Of a stretch of DNA of 64,000 nt, positions 20,839 through 29,951 are shown piece after piece (the stretch's first letter is position 1; every line of letters begins with the position of its first letter). A program made the position numbers and the translations under genes. Source of the DNA: Streptomyces sp. MMBL 11-1 (GTDB taxonomy: Bacteria > Actinomycetota > Actinomycetes > Streptomycetales > Streptomycetaceae); contig NZ_CP117709.1 of NCBI RefSeq assembly GCF_028622875.1, positions 7,691,001 through 7,755,000 on the forward strand. The letters run 5' to 3'. The notes beneath the pieces were generated by a model. It ran no database searches and was not told where the DNA came from. It saw only the letters and a program-made list of their open reading frames with translations.

Positions 20839-22488
20839 ATGACCAGCAACGCGACTACTTCGTTGAATGCAGATTCTTTAAAGCCCCGATCTCCAGGTCT
20901 CGCTGTTGCCATCGTTCTGGTAGCCGCGTTCCTCGTCCTCGCCGACACGTCCATCGTGAACGTGGCGGCACCCGTCCTGCAGAGCGATCTGGGCGCCAGC
21001 TTCGCCCAGACCCAGTGGGTGGTGGCCGTCTACCAGCTCACCTATGCGGTGCTGCTGGTCACCGGTGGCCGGCTCGGTGACCTGTACGGCCGCAGGCGGC
21101 TGTTCGTGATCGGTCTCGTCGGCTTCGTGATCACCTCGGCCGCGTGCGGATTGGCGACCAGCGCCCCCATGCTCATCGCGGCGCGGGCGCTCCAGGGTGC
21201 GACGGCCGCCCTCATGTACCCGCAGACGCTCGCCGTCATCCAGGTCGTGGTTCCCCCCGAGCGCCGCCCCAAGGCGTTCGCCGCCCTCGGTATGGTCATC
21301 AGCGGCGCCACCATCGCGGGCCCGATGATCTCCGGCGTCCTCATCGAACTGGACCTCTTCGGCAGCAGCTGGCGGCCGGCGTTCCTGCTGAACCTCCCCA
21401 TCGGACTGCTCGGTGTGCTCGCCGCGATGCGGTACCTGCCCGAGTCGCGTTCGGAGCAGGCCCGCAAGCTCGACATCCCGTCGGTCCTGCTGATCACCGC
21501 CGCGCTCGCGTGCCTCATCTACCCCCTGATCGAGGGCCACGAGCGCGACTGGCCCTGGTGGTCCTTCGCCCTGATGGTCCTGTCCATCCCGCTGTTCGCC
21601 GCCTTCCACCTCCGGTGCACCAAGGTGCACCGGGAGACACAGTCGGCTCTCGTGCCCCCGTCCCTGTGGCGTGACCGGGCGTTCACCGTGGGGCTGGTGA
21701 TGTACGTGCTGGCCTACTCGGCCATCGCGTCGTTCTTCCTCTACCAGTCCTTGATGCTTCAGTTCGCCTACGGGTACAGTGCGTTGGCCGTCGCGGCGAT
21801 CATGAGCCCCTTCGCGATCGGTTCGATGGTCGGCTACTACTCCTCGACGCCCTTCGCCAGGAAGACCAGTGGGCGGGTGGCCGTCGCCGTGGGCGCGCTG
21901 ATCTGGTCGATCGGCATCGCCGCGGTCGGTGCCACCACACTGCTGGCCGGAAACGGACTTCAGGGCTGGCACTTCGTTCCCGGCTTCGTGGTCGCCGGCT
22001 TCGGCCTCGGCATCGCCCTGGCCCCTCTGCTCGGAGTGGTTCTGGGTTCGGTGCGCAGCTCGGACGCCGGTTCCGCGTCCGGCACGCTGAGCACCGGCCA
22101 ACAAGTCGGTGCGGTCTTGGGCGTAGCGCTGATCGGAGCCGTTTTCTTCGGTACGCTCGGCAGCGCCGGCGAGAGTTCGGCGGAGCAGCGGGCCGACACG
22201 GTGCGCGCCGCCGTCTCAGCGAGTGCGGGTGCCGAACAGGCAGAGCGGCTCACGGACGAGTTCTCGGCCTGCGTGATCGCTCAGGGCAAGGGCGGCGACG
22301 AGGCCTCGGCCGAACCGTGCCGCGCGCTGCTCGCCGGATCCGACAGCACCGTGAAGACGCAACTCGTGGAGGCCAAACGCCACGACTACCGGATGGCCTA
22401 CGCGGTGAGCACCTTCGTGCTCGCGGCCGCGGTCGCCCTGGTCGCGCTCGGCGTCAGGCTCCTCCCGCGCCCCGCCCCCAAGTCGTGA
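20839..22488 (+). CDS. MFS drug exporter, DHA2 (14-TMS) family
   Basis: A 549-residue transporter with about 14 hydrophobic segments. VVAAYQ-like motif C region and GGRLGDLYGRRRLFVIG (motif A) near residues 75-90 place it among EmrB/QacA drug:H+ antiporters. The ATG at 20839 has AGAAGGG upstream. Codon 14 (20878-20880) is TTA, a rare Leu codon in Streptomyces that makes translation depend on the bldA tRNA. It is the first structural gene of the plus arm, so it probably exports the pathway product and gives self-protection. Confidence 0.9.
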   Translation: MTSNATTSLNADSLKPRSPGLAVAIVLVAAFLVLADTSIVNVAAPVLQSDLGASFAQTQWVVAVYQLTYAVLLVTGGRLGDLYGRRRLFVIGLVGFVITSAACGLATSAPMLIAARALQGATAALMYPQTLAVIQVVVPPERRPKAFAALGMVISGATIAGPMISGVLIELDLFGSSWRPAFLLNLPIGLLGVLAAMRYLPESRSEQARKLDIPSVLLITAALACLIYPLIEGHERDWPWWSFALMVLSIPLFAAFHLRCTKVHRETQSALVPPSLWRDRAFTVGLVMYVLAYSAIASFFLYQSLMLQFAYGYSALAVAAIMSPFAIGSMVGYYSSTPFARKTSGRVAVAVGALIWSIGIAAVGATTLLAGNGLQGWHFVPGFVVAGFGLGIALAPLLGVVLGSVRSSDAGSASGTLSTGQQVGAVLGVALIGAVFFGTLGSAGESSAEQRADTVRAAVSASAGAEQAERLTDEFSACVIAQGKGGDEASAEPCRALLAGSDSTVKTQLVEAKRHDYRMAYAVSTFVLAAAVALVALGVRLLPRPAPKS

Positions 22489-22532
22489 ACCCCGAGCCGT
22501 GAGCAGGTAGCGGCCAGAAGGGACTTCTCAGC

Positions 22533-24185
22533 ATGACTGAAACGGTACTGCAGTTACTGGAGAGCCGAGGCGCGCTCTCCTCGCTCACCTTCGTGGAGGA
22601 GGACCGAAGACTCTCCCTCGACGGCCTGTTGGCCGAATCCCGCGTGACCGCGGGCGGGCTGTCGTCCCTGGGCGTCGCCCCGGGCGACCGCATCGCCTTC
22701 ATCATGCAGAACGGCAGCGGCTTCCTCAAAGTGCTCTTCGGCGCCCAGTACGCCCACGCGGTGCCCCTGTCCATCGCCCTGCCCTTCGGGTACGGAGGGG
22801 TGGACGGTTACGTCGAGTACGTCCGTGCCATCCTCGAGGACGCCGACGCCCGCGTCCTCGTCGTGGACCCGGAGCTGGCGCGGGTACGGCGCGCCCTGGA
22901 GGCCGCGCTGCCCCAGGTCTCCGTCGTGTCGGCCGACGCCTTGGACGTGACGGCGGATGCCGGAGCGATACCTTCCGGATCCGGCACCACCGAACAGCTG
23001 GCGTACATTCAGTACACCTCCGGCAGCACGTCCCGGCCGAAGGGGGTGGCACTCACCCACGCCAACATCATCGCCGGGCTCCACGCCCTGGCGGCCCCCT
23101 CCGGCACGACCAGCGAGGACCGCTGGGGCCTGTGGGTGCCGCTCTTCCATGACATGGGCATGTTCTGTCTGCTGACCGCGCTCTCCGCGGGAGCCGATGT
23201 GGTGCTGTGGCGGCCGAGGGGCGGCATCAGGCGCCCTCTCGACTGGCTGCGCCGCTTCGCCGCCGAGGAGTGCACCCACACGGCCGCCCCCAACTTCTTC
23301 GTCGACGCGCTGGTCGAGGCCGTCAAGGCGCAGGAGGAACCACTGGAGCCGGCCGACCTGTCGAAGTGGCGGGTCTGGTGCAACGGCGCCGAGCCGGTCA
23401 ACGCGCGCTCCCTCGCGGAGTTCGAGGAGTCCTTCCGCGCCTGGGGCTTCAACCCGCAGTCCATGTGCCCGGTATACGGCATGGCGGAGGCGACGCTCAC
23501 CGTGACCTTCCCACCACTGGGCCGCGAGCCCGTGGTGCGCTGGGTCGACCGCGAGGCCCTCACCGACGGGCGGTTCGTCCCCTCGGAAGAAGGAGCGGGT
23601 GCGCGCGCACTCGTCGGAGTGGGCCGTCCCGTGCCCGGCATCGACGTTCGGATCTGCGGGGACGAAGGCCCCCTGCCCGAGGGGGAGCCGGGGGAGATCG
23701 AGATCTCGGGCCCTCCCGTGATGCGGGGGTACTACCGCAGGGAGCCCGGGGACGAGCGCTCGGCGGACGGCTGGTGCCGCACCGGTGACATGGGCGTGAT
23801 CGCGGACGGCGAACTGTACATCTTCGGGCGCAAGAAGGACATGATCATCGTCCGGGGCGTCAACTACTACGCGGAGGACACCGAGGCGGTCATCCGCGAC
23901 CTGCCCGGAGTGTTCCGCAAGCGGTGTGCCGCCGTTCCCGAAGAGGATCACATGGCGCTCGTGGTGGAGACCGCCCTGGAGACCGAGGAGGAGTGTGCCG
24001 CGCTCGTGGCCGAGTGCCACCGGCAGATCCGCTCCCGGATGGGGCTCGACAAGGTCACGGTCTACCTCGCCCCCACCCGCTTTCTGCCGCAGACGAGCAG
24101 CGGCAAGGTGCAGCGCAACAAGTTGCGTTCGTCTCTCGGCGAGCTCGTCGCCGACGGTTCCACCGGGCCCGGTGGCCAGGCGTGA
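22533..24185 (+). CDS. Fatty-acyl-AMP ligase (FAAL)-type adenylating enzyme
   Basis: A 550-residue ANL enzyme. YTSGSTSRPKGVALTH is the phosphate-binding loop, WVPLFHDMGM is a FAAL/FadD32-type motif, YGMAEATLTVTF follows, and SSGKVQRNKLR near the end carries the catalytic Lys. FAALs load an acyl-adenylate directly onto an ACP, and an ACP gene follows at once. Codon 8 (22554-22556) is TTA, a second sign of bldA dependence in this operon. The acid substrate, whether a fatty acid or a pathway aryl acid, is unknown. Confidence 0.88.
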   Translation: MTETVLQLLESRGALSSLTFVEEDRRLSLDGLLAESRVTAGGLSSLGVAPGDRIAFIMQNGSGFLKVLFGAQYAHAVPLSIALPFGYGGVDGYVEYVRAILEDADARVLVVDPELARVRRALEAALPQVSVVSADALDVTADAGAIPSGSGTTEQLAYIQYTSGSTSRPKGVALTHANIIAGLHALAAPSGTTSEDRWGLWVPLFHDMGMFCLLTALSAGADVVLWRPRGGIRRPLDWLRRFAAEECTHTAAPNFFVDALVEAVKAQEEPLEPADLSKWRVWCNGAEPVNARSLAEFEESFRAWGFNPQSMCPVYGMAEATLTVTFPPLGREPVVRWVDREALTDGRFVPSEEGAGARALVGVGRPVPGIDVRICGDEGPLPEGEPGEIEISGPPVMRGYYRREPGDERSADGWCRTGDMGVIADGELYIFGRKKDMIIVRGVNYYAEDTEAVIRDLPGVFRKRCAAVPEEDHMALVVETALETEEECAALVAECHRQIRSRMGLDKVTVYLAPTRFLPQTSSGKVQRNKLRSSLGELVADGSTGPGGQA

Positions 24186-24223
24186 CCATGTCCGCGGAAC
24201 GAAGAACCGAAAGGAGCACGAAG

Positions 24224-24505
24224 GTGGGGACCACTGTTCCGGTCGACGTCGAGGCGTCCGTCCGCGACGCTCTCGTGGCCGAGCTGGGTATCGAGGCCGA
24301 CGCCGTGGTGGGGGATGCCGAACTCTCCCTCCTGCCCGGCATGGAATCCGTCAAGCTGCTGCGTATCGTCAGCGCGCTGGAGGAGGTCCACGGCGTGGCC
24401 CTCGACGATGACGCGCTGTTCTCCATCGACACCGTGGACGATCTGGTCCGGGTCCTGCGGGGCGGGCCGGCCGCCGGCGGGACCGCCGCGGAGTCCGGGC
24501 CGTGA
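24224..24505 (+). CDS. Stand-alone acyl carrier protein 1
   Basis: About 93 residues from the GTG at 24224, chosen because AAGGAG lies 7 bases upstream; an ATG at 24188 has no ribosome site. The sequence has a four-helix carrier pattern with PGMESVKLLRIVSALEE, where Ser is the phosphopantetheine site; the usual Asp before it is Glu. The stop overlaps the next GTG. Likely partner of the FAAL just upstream. Confidence 0.85.
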   Translation: MGTTVPVDVEASVRDALVAELGIEADAVVGDAELSLLPGMESVKLLRIVSALEEVHGVALDDDALFSIDTVDDLVRVLRGGPAAGGTAAESGP

Positions 24506-25542
24506 GCGGAAGAACGGGGGCCCCGGCCGTTGCCGAGCCGCGGGGCACGGCCGGGTGGATCGACGCACTGCACCGGATCGTACCCACGCCCGACCGGTAC
24601 GTGCGCTTCGACACCGAGCGCGACAGCGCCCTCGCCATCATGCGGTGTTCGCCCGACGTCCTCGACCAGCTGATGCGGGCGGGACTGCGGCACCGCACCG
24701 AAGGCGGCCGGGTGCTGTTCGACGACAGCGACATCCGGAACGTGGCCGCGGCGTCCGGATCGGGCGGTTCGGTGCTGGAGCTGGTGCAGCGCTATCTGTT
24801 CCGGTTCGCGGTCTCCCCACCGGCGGAGTGGATCGACGAACGCGCGTGGGCGATACGGAACCTGGGTGCCTGCCCCGACGTCACGGGCTGCCGGGAGCCC
24901 TGGGAGTTCGCACCCCTGGCCGCGGAGGACTTCGCGGGGCGCTCACGTGACGAGCGCACCGTGACCGACGAGGCGGTGGACGCGTCCGGCGCCAGCGTCG
25001 ACGGGTACCCGCCGCTGGCGGAGTTCAGCGCCACCGTGCGGACCGTCGGTGCCGTACGGACGGTCCGCCACCAGCTGGTGCGCGACGCCTTCCACGAGTC
25101 GCTCGACGAGATGCGCACCGGCCGGATGTACTACCAGGCGATGCCGCCGGCCCTGCGCAACGACCCGGTGGCGGCCCGCGCGAACGGCACGGCGAACTGC
25201 ATCAGCGTCAGCCTCCACCTGGAGCGGGTCTTCACCGAGGCCGGTCTGGAGGCCCGCAGCCGCAAGGGCTACCTGATGGGCATCCTCGGCAGCGACCACT
25301 CCTGGGTGGAGGTCCGAGAGGACGGGGAGTGGAAGGTCGTCGACCCCGTCTTCGCGCTGCTCGGCCTCCGGCAGGGAGCCTCGGAGGAGTTCGTCGAGTT
25401 CTGTCTCGGCTCGGTGTCCAACCGGCTGGTCCCCTGCGACTGCCCCGCGGATCTGGAGACCGTACGTCACACCCACCGGCAGTCACCGGCCCCGACACGC
25501 AACGTGGTGCTGGTCAAACCCCTCAAGGAGATCCCGTCATGA
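24502..25542 (+). CDS. Transglutaminase-fold protein, candidate amide-forming enzyme
   Basis: A 346-residue protein whose C-terminal half has a papain-like/transglutaminase core: ANCISVSLHLERVF supplies Cys, GSDHSWVEVRE the His, and WKVVDPVFALLG the Asp. The N-terminal ~190 residues are unlike anything I can name. A transglutaminase homologue (AdmF of andrimid) condenses carrier-bound acyl groups, and this gene sits exactly between two ACP genes with start and stop overlaps on both sides. Acyl transfer between ACP1 and ACP2 is an attractive inference, not a demonstrated function. Confidence 0.72.
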   Translation: MSGRTGAPAVAEPRGTAGWIDALHRIVPTPDRYVRFDTERDSALAIMRCSPDVLDQLMRAGLRHRTEGGRVLFDDSDIRNVAAASGSGGSVLELVQRYLFRFAVSPPAEWIDERAWAIRNLGACPDVTGCREPWEFAPLAAEDFAGRSRDERTVTDEAVDASGASVDGYPPLAEFSATVRTVGAVRTVRHQLVRDAFHESLDEMRTGRMYYQAMPPALRNDPVAARANGTANCISVSLHLERVFTEAGLEARSRKGYLMGILGSDHSWVEVREDGEWKVVDPVFALLGLRQGASEEFVEFCLGSVSNRLVPCDCPADLETVRHTHRQSPAPTRNVVLVKPLKEIPS

Positions 25543-25790
25543 ACGGCCGCGAATTCCTGGCCCAGTGCATATCCGCGCCCGCGATCCTCGACTCCCTGGC
25601 GGACGACGAGGACCTGCGGGAGGCGGGGCTGAACTCGGGCGAGATCGTCCTGGTGGTGATGCGCCTGGAGGAAGGCATCGGCAGGGCGCTCAGCGACGAC
25701 GAGATCGCCTCGGTCACCACGATCGCGAGCATCGACGCCCTTCTGCGCGGGGCCGATCCGTCGGCCGCGTCCGCGCAGGACGCGGCGTAA
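25539..25790 (+). CDS. Stand-alone acyl carrier protein 2
   Basis: An 83-residue carrier-like protein. AGLNSGEIVLVVMRLEEGIG contains the probable phosphopantetheine Ser (canonical context D-S-L, here N-S-G), followed by typical helix-2 and helix-3 residues. Its ATG overlaps the transglutaminase stop. A PPTase follows. Two different stand-alone carriers in one operon suggest two substrates brought together. Confidence 0.82.
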   Translation: MNGREFLAQCISAPAILDSLADDEDLREAGLNSGEIVLVVMRLEEGIGRALSDDEIASVTTIASIDALLRGADPSAASAQDAA

Positions 25791-25825
25791 CCTCCGGGAA
25801 CACGACGGTGGCGGCGGGGGCGGTC

Positions 25826-26467
25826 ATGGCGGCGGCCGTCGCGCGAAGCGGCGGCCCGCCCCGAGGAACGGTCATCGGATTCGTCCGGGACGACGAGGGC
25901 GCGTCCCATGCCCTGCACGAGGCGGAGCGCCGTTTGATGACGGCGTTGCCCGCCGCGCGCCGGGACGACTTCCGGCTGGGCAGGGCGGCGTCCGCGCGCT
26001 GTCTGACCCGGCTGGGCACACCAGGACCCGTACTGGCGGACGGAAGGCTGCCGCGGTTCCCCGACGGCGTCACCGGCTCGATCAGCCACCGTGACGGCAC
26101 GGCGGTGTGCCTCGCTGCCGCGAGCCCACGGATCCGCGCGGTCGGGGTGGACCTGGAACTCGCGGACGCACTGCCCCTGGCCGCGGCCCGGCTCGTGTGC
26201 ACGGAGCGCGAGCGCGACTGGCTGGAAGGCCGGCCGGACGACGCCGCTCACCAGCTGACCGCGCTGTTCTCCCTGAAGGAGTCGTTGTACAAGGCGCTCT
26301 GCGTGCTGGGCGTGTCCGTCCGCGGCGTCAAGGAGGTCGAGTGCCCGGTGGGCCGTCTCGGAGGGCTCCCGGCCACCGGGTGCTTCACCGTGCGCGGAGT
26401 CCGGTTCGAGGCCGGCGGCGTGCGCTCCTCACGATCCGTACTGACCTGGGCAGTTGCCCGCACCTGA
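25826..26467 (+). CDS. Sfp/EntD-type 4'-phosphopantetheinyl transferase
   Basis: About 213 residues from ATG 25826 (GTG 25808 is an in-frame alternative; neither has a strong ribosome site). GSISHRDGTAVCLAA, AVGVDLELADALPL (Mg-binding D-x-E) and LTALFSLKESLYKAL (helix with WSLKES-like motif) are diagnostic of the Sfp superfamily. It would convert the two ACPs of this operon to the holo form. Confidence 0.9.
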   Translation: MAAAVARSGGPPRGTVIGFVRDDEGASHALHEAERRLMTALPAARRDDFRLGRAASARCLTRLGTPGPVLADGRLPRFPDGVTGSISHRDGTAVCLAAASPRIRAVGVDLELADALPLAAARLVCTERERDWLEGRPDDAAHQLTALFSLKESLYKALCVLGVSVRGVKEVECPVGRLGGLPATGCFTVRGVRFEAGGVRSSRSVLTWAVART

Positions 26468-26482
26468 TGTTAAGGACGTCTC

Positions 26483-26959
26483 ATGCGCAGCTACCACCGG
26501 CTCCTGGACAGGATCGTCGCCGACGAAGCCAGCCCGCCTGCCGTCGTCGAGGCCCTTCGTCTGCCCGGCCTCGACGGATGGGCGGACGGCCGTGTCTGGG
26601 GCACCTGGGACGTGGACCCGGTCATGGTGGGGCCCGGGGGGATGTTCGGCGGCTACCTGGCGGCCGTCGCGGACAGCTTCTCCGGTATCTGCATGTACAC
26701 CGTTCTCGAAGACGGACAGTGGCTGGCCACACGAGAACTGACCATGCGTTTCCTGCTGCCGGTGACCGGCGGCCGCGTCCGTACCGAGTCCGCCGTCGTA
26801 CGGACGCAGGGCCGACGTGTGTGGGTGGACACCGTGTTCACCACCGACGACGGCCTGAAGGTCTGCACGGCTCAGGCGGTGCAGGTCGTCATACCCGCGA
26901 AGAAGTCTGTCGATGAGGCCCGGCTGCCGGCACACCCTCCGGCCCGAGCGGTGCCGTAG
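26483..26959 (+). CDS. Hotdog-fold thioesterase (PaaI/4HBT type)
   Basis: A 158-residue single hotdog domain: PGGMFGGYLAAVADSFSG forms the central hotdog helix, and ATRELTMRFLLPVTGGRVRTESAVVRT the beta strands that follow. The ATG at 26483 has TAAGGA upstream. Proteins of this size hydrolyse acyl-CoA or acyl-ACP thioesters; here it could release or edit an acyl-carrier intermediate. Confidence 0.8.
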   Translation: MRSYHRLLDRIVADEASPPAVVEALRLPGLDGWADGRVWGTWDVDPVMVGPGGMFGGYLAAVADSFSGICMYTVLEDGQWLATRELTMRFLLPVTGGRVRTESAVVRTQGRRVWVDTVFTTDDGLKVCTAQAVQVVIPAKKSVDEARLPAHPPARAVP

Positions 26960-27015
26960 CGCCCGGAGCGCCATCCCCGAACATCCCACCCGACCGTACC
27001 GTTTGGAGATCCCCC

Positions 27016-28605
27016 GTGTCCGTACGATCCAGTGAGGCCCTTCGCATCGGCGAGCTGTTCGACATGGGTGCCGCGCAGCACCCGAACAGCCACGTGACCC
27101 TCGACCACACGCTGCGCATGTTCCCCGAGTCCGGCACCAGGATCACCTACCGCCGGCTCGCCGACCACGTCGCGGAGATATCCGCGCGCCTCACCGCGGC
27201 GGACGTCCGGGTCGGCGAACACGTCGTGCTGTTCGCCTCCAACACCTTCGACCTGGTGCTCACCGCCTGCGCGCTGGCACGCGCGGGAGCCGTACCCGTG
27301 CTGCTCTCCCCGCGGCTGGACGGCGACGTGGTGGCGCAACTGCTCACCAAGTTCGACGAGCCACCGCTGCTCCTCACCGACGCCGATACCCTGGGCGGCG
27401 CCCTGGACGGCGTCGACCTGTCCGGGGCGACGCGCCGGGTGCTGCTGATCAGTGGTGAGGCCGAGGGCCACACCTGCCTGGAGGAGTTCGCCGGCGCACC
27501 GCTCCGGGCGCCGGTGCGCCTGGAGGCCGACGCCCCCAGCCTGGTGACCCACACCTCCGGGACCACCGGCCTGCCCAAGCTCGTGCAGCAGTCGGCCAGC
27601 AGCCTGTGGTGGCACCTCAAGCCCCAGCTGAAGACCGCCAAGATCATGCGGGCCAGGGAGACCCGCGCCGTCTGCGTCTCCCTGGTGCACGCCCGGATGT
27701 GGCCCCTGCTGTACATCGTCATCTCCCGCGGCCAGCACACCGTGGTGCTGACCGACCCGGAGCCGAAGAAGGTCGCCGACCTCTTCAGCGAAACCCGGCC
27801 GGGCCTGCTGGAGGCGCACCCCAACTGCTTCATCCAGTGGGAGAAGCTGGCCGACGACCCGCGCGCCCCGCTCGCCAGCATCCGCTACTTCATCAACACC
27901 TTCGACGCCATGCACCCGCGGACGATGCGCATCCTGCTGGGCGCGAGCAAGCGCAGAATGCCCGTGTACATCCAGGGGTACGGGCAGTCCGAGACCGGCC
28001 CGATCTGCCTGCGCCCCTACACCCGCAAACTGCTCGAGTCCGCCGACGGCCGCTGCCTCGGGCACACCTTCAGGGGTATCACCGAGGTGAAGATCGGCGA
28101 ACCGCTGGCGGACGCCCCGGGATCCGAGAAGGTCGGCCCCATCCTCGTCCGCACGCACGGCCACTCCCTGGGCATCATCGGCGGGGCCGAGCAGTTCGCC
28201 GAGCGTTTCGCCGGTGGCTGGTGGCGCATGGGCGACCTGGGCTACCGCAGCAAGTGGGGCTGTGTGCACCTGCTGGACCGGGAGATCGACCACATCGACG
28301 GGGTGGCCAGCAGCCTGCGGGTCGAGGACACGCTGATGGAACGGTTGCCGCAGCTGACGGAGATGGTCCTGGTGGGCGACGAGGAGGGGCGCCCCATCCC
28401 GGTCGTCTCGACCCACGACAACGAGCCTCTCGACACCAGGGCCTGGGAGCGGGCGGTGGCCGATCTGCCCACGATGGCCGCACCGCTGCACTGCCGCTGG
28501 AACGCGATCCCCATGACCTCCACCTGGAAGGTCCGGCGACAGGCCCTGAGCACCATGGTGACCGAGGGCACGCTGCCCCTCGTGGGCCCCGCGGCCAAGG
28601 TCTGA
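27016..28605 (+). CDS. ANL-superfamily AMP-dependent ligase, second adenylating enzyme of the operon
   Basis: A 529-residue adenylate-forming enzyme. THTSGTTGLPKLVQQ is the P-loop, QGYGQSETGPICL the A5-type motif, WWRMGDLGYRS the hinge region, and TSTWKVRRQAL near the C terminus holds the catalytic Lys. The sequence is atypical of FAAL or benzoate-CoA ligase, so the acid activated is unclear. With two ACPs, this ligase may load the second carrier while the FAAL loads the first. Confidence 0.83.
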   Translation: MSVRSSEALRIGELFDMGAAQHPNSHVTLDHTLRMFPESGTRITYRRLADHVAEISARLTAADVRVGEHVVLFASNTFDLVLTACALARAGAVPVLLSPRLDGDVVAQLLTKFDEPPLLLTDADTLGGALDGVDLSGATRRVLLISGEAEGHTCLEEFAGAPLRAPVRLEADAPSLVTHTSGTTGLPKLVQQSASSLWWHLKPQLKTAKIMRARETRAVCVSLVHARMWPLLYIVISRGQHTVVLTDPEPKKVADLFSETRPGLLEAHPNCFIQWEKLADDPRAPLASIRYFINTFDAMHPRTMRILLGASKRRMPVYIQGYGQSETGPICLRPYTRKLLESADGRCLGHTFRGITEVKIGEPLADAPGSEKVGPILVRTHGHSLGIIGGAEQFAERFAGGWWRMGDLGYRSKWGCVHLLDREIDHIDGVASSLRVEDTLMERLPQLTEMVLVGDEEGRPIPVVSTHDNEPLDTRAWERAVADLPTMAAPLHCRWNAIPMTSTWKVRRQALSTMVTEGTLPLVGPAAKV

Positions 28606-28619
28606 CCAGGGTCATCGAG

Positions 28620-29951
28620 ATGACCACCGAGACGTCTGCCACCGCTCCCGCGGCCGCGCACGCCGCACCCCCCATCGACCTCTTCTCCCAGGAGTTCACC
28701 GCCGACCCGTTCCCGGTCTACGCCCAGCTGCGCCGCTCCGCGCCGGTCCACTACGACCCGGCCACGAAACTGTGGTTGGTCAGCCGGGACGAGGACATCC
28801 GCCAGGTGCTCCTGGAGCCGGCCACCTACCGCAACGACAACGCGCTCGGCTCGGTCGTGCCGCTGCGCCTGCCGGCGCTGCGGATCCTGGACAGGGCAGG
28901 GTTCAAGACCCTGCCGCCCGCGCTGTTCAACAACAGCGGGGACACCCATCCGGTGCTGCGCGGGGCCGTTCTCAGGCTGTTCAGCGCACAGCAGGTACGC
29001 GCCGCCCTGCCGATGATCGAACGGATCACCCATGAGGAACTCGACCTCATGGCAGCGGAGCTGGAAACGACCGGGCACCACGACTTCGCCCGGGGCCCGG
29101 CCCGGAGGATCCCCGTCCGGGTCATGCTGGAGATGCTGGGCGTCCCCGAGGAGGCGCGCGCCGACATCACGACGGTCGCCGACTGGACGGACGCGTTCAT
29201 CACCCTGTTCTGGGGACGAACGGACAAGGACCGGCAGCGGGAGCTGGCACTCCAGGTCGCCGACTTCTACAGATGGCTCAGCGAACTGGCCACCCGCGGC
29301 GACGCACCCGACGACTCCCTCCTCGGCGCCCTCGCACGGATCCGGATGCCCGACGGCTCCCCGGTGCCCCCCGAGGTCGCCGTGGCCGTCTGCTCCAACC
29401 TCATGGTCGCGGGTCATGTGACGACCTCCCAGATGATCAGTACGGCGGTCTACCGCGCCCTGGAGAGCGACGGCCAGTGGCGTGAGCTGGCGCGGGACCC
29501 CGGTCTGGCCGGGGGATGGACCGAGGAGACGCTGCGCCGGGAGCCGTCCCTGACCGCCTGGCGCCGGGTCACGAGCCGAGCCACCACTCTGGGCGGGGTC
29601 GATCTCCCGGAGGGCGCGGAAATCCTCCTCATGTTCACCAGCGCGGGCACCGACCCCGACGCCTACGAGGAGCCGGAGCGGATCTGCCCGATGCGCAAGG
29701 CCGGGCGCGGTCACCTCGGGTTCGGTCTCGGCCGTCACCGCTGCCCGGGCGGGGAACTCGCGCGGGTGGAGGGCCGGGTGGTGCTGAGTGCTGCGGCGGC
29801 ACGCTTCCCGGACCTGCGGCTCGCCACGCCGGAGCGCCCGCCCTTCCTCGAACTGGTCTCGTTCCGTGCCCCGACGCGTCTGGGCGTGACCCGCGCACCC
29901 TCCCGTACACAGGGAACCCCGTACGAAGCGAAAGGCAGCACAGCACCATGA
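28620..29951 (+). CDS. Cytochrome P450
   Basis: A 443-residue class I bacterial P450. NLMVAGHVTTSQMIS is the oxygen-binding I helix, EETLRREPS the ExxR motif and FGLGRHRCPGGELAR the heme-Cys loop. The ATG at 28620 comes 15 bases after the previous gene. A ferredoxin or reductase must come from elsewhere since none is in the operon. It probably hydroxylates or couples the pathway intermediate. Confidence 0.93.
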   Translation: MTTETSATAPAAAHAAPPIDLFSQEFTADPFPVYAQLRRSAPVHYDPATKLWLVSRDEDIRQVLLEPATYRNDNALGSVVPLRLPALRILDRAGFKTLPPALFNNSGDTHPVLRGAVLRLFSAQQVRAALPMIERITHEELDLMAAELETTGHHDFARGPARRIPVRVMLEMLGVPEEARADITTVADWTDAFITLFWGRTDKDRQRELALQVADFYRWLSELATRGDAPDDSLLGALARIRMPDGSPVPPEVAVAVCSNLMVAGHVTTSQMISTAVYRALESDGQWRELARDPGLAGGWTEETLRREPSLTAWRRVTSRATTLGGVDLPEGAEILLMFTSAGTDPDAYEEPERICPMRKAGRGHLGFGLGRHRCPGGELARVEGRVVLSAAAARFPDLRLATPERPPFLELVSFRAPTRLGVTRAPSRTQGTPYEAKGSTAP

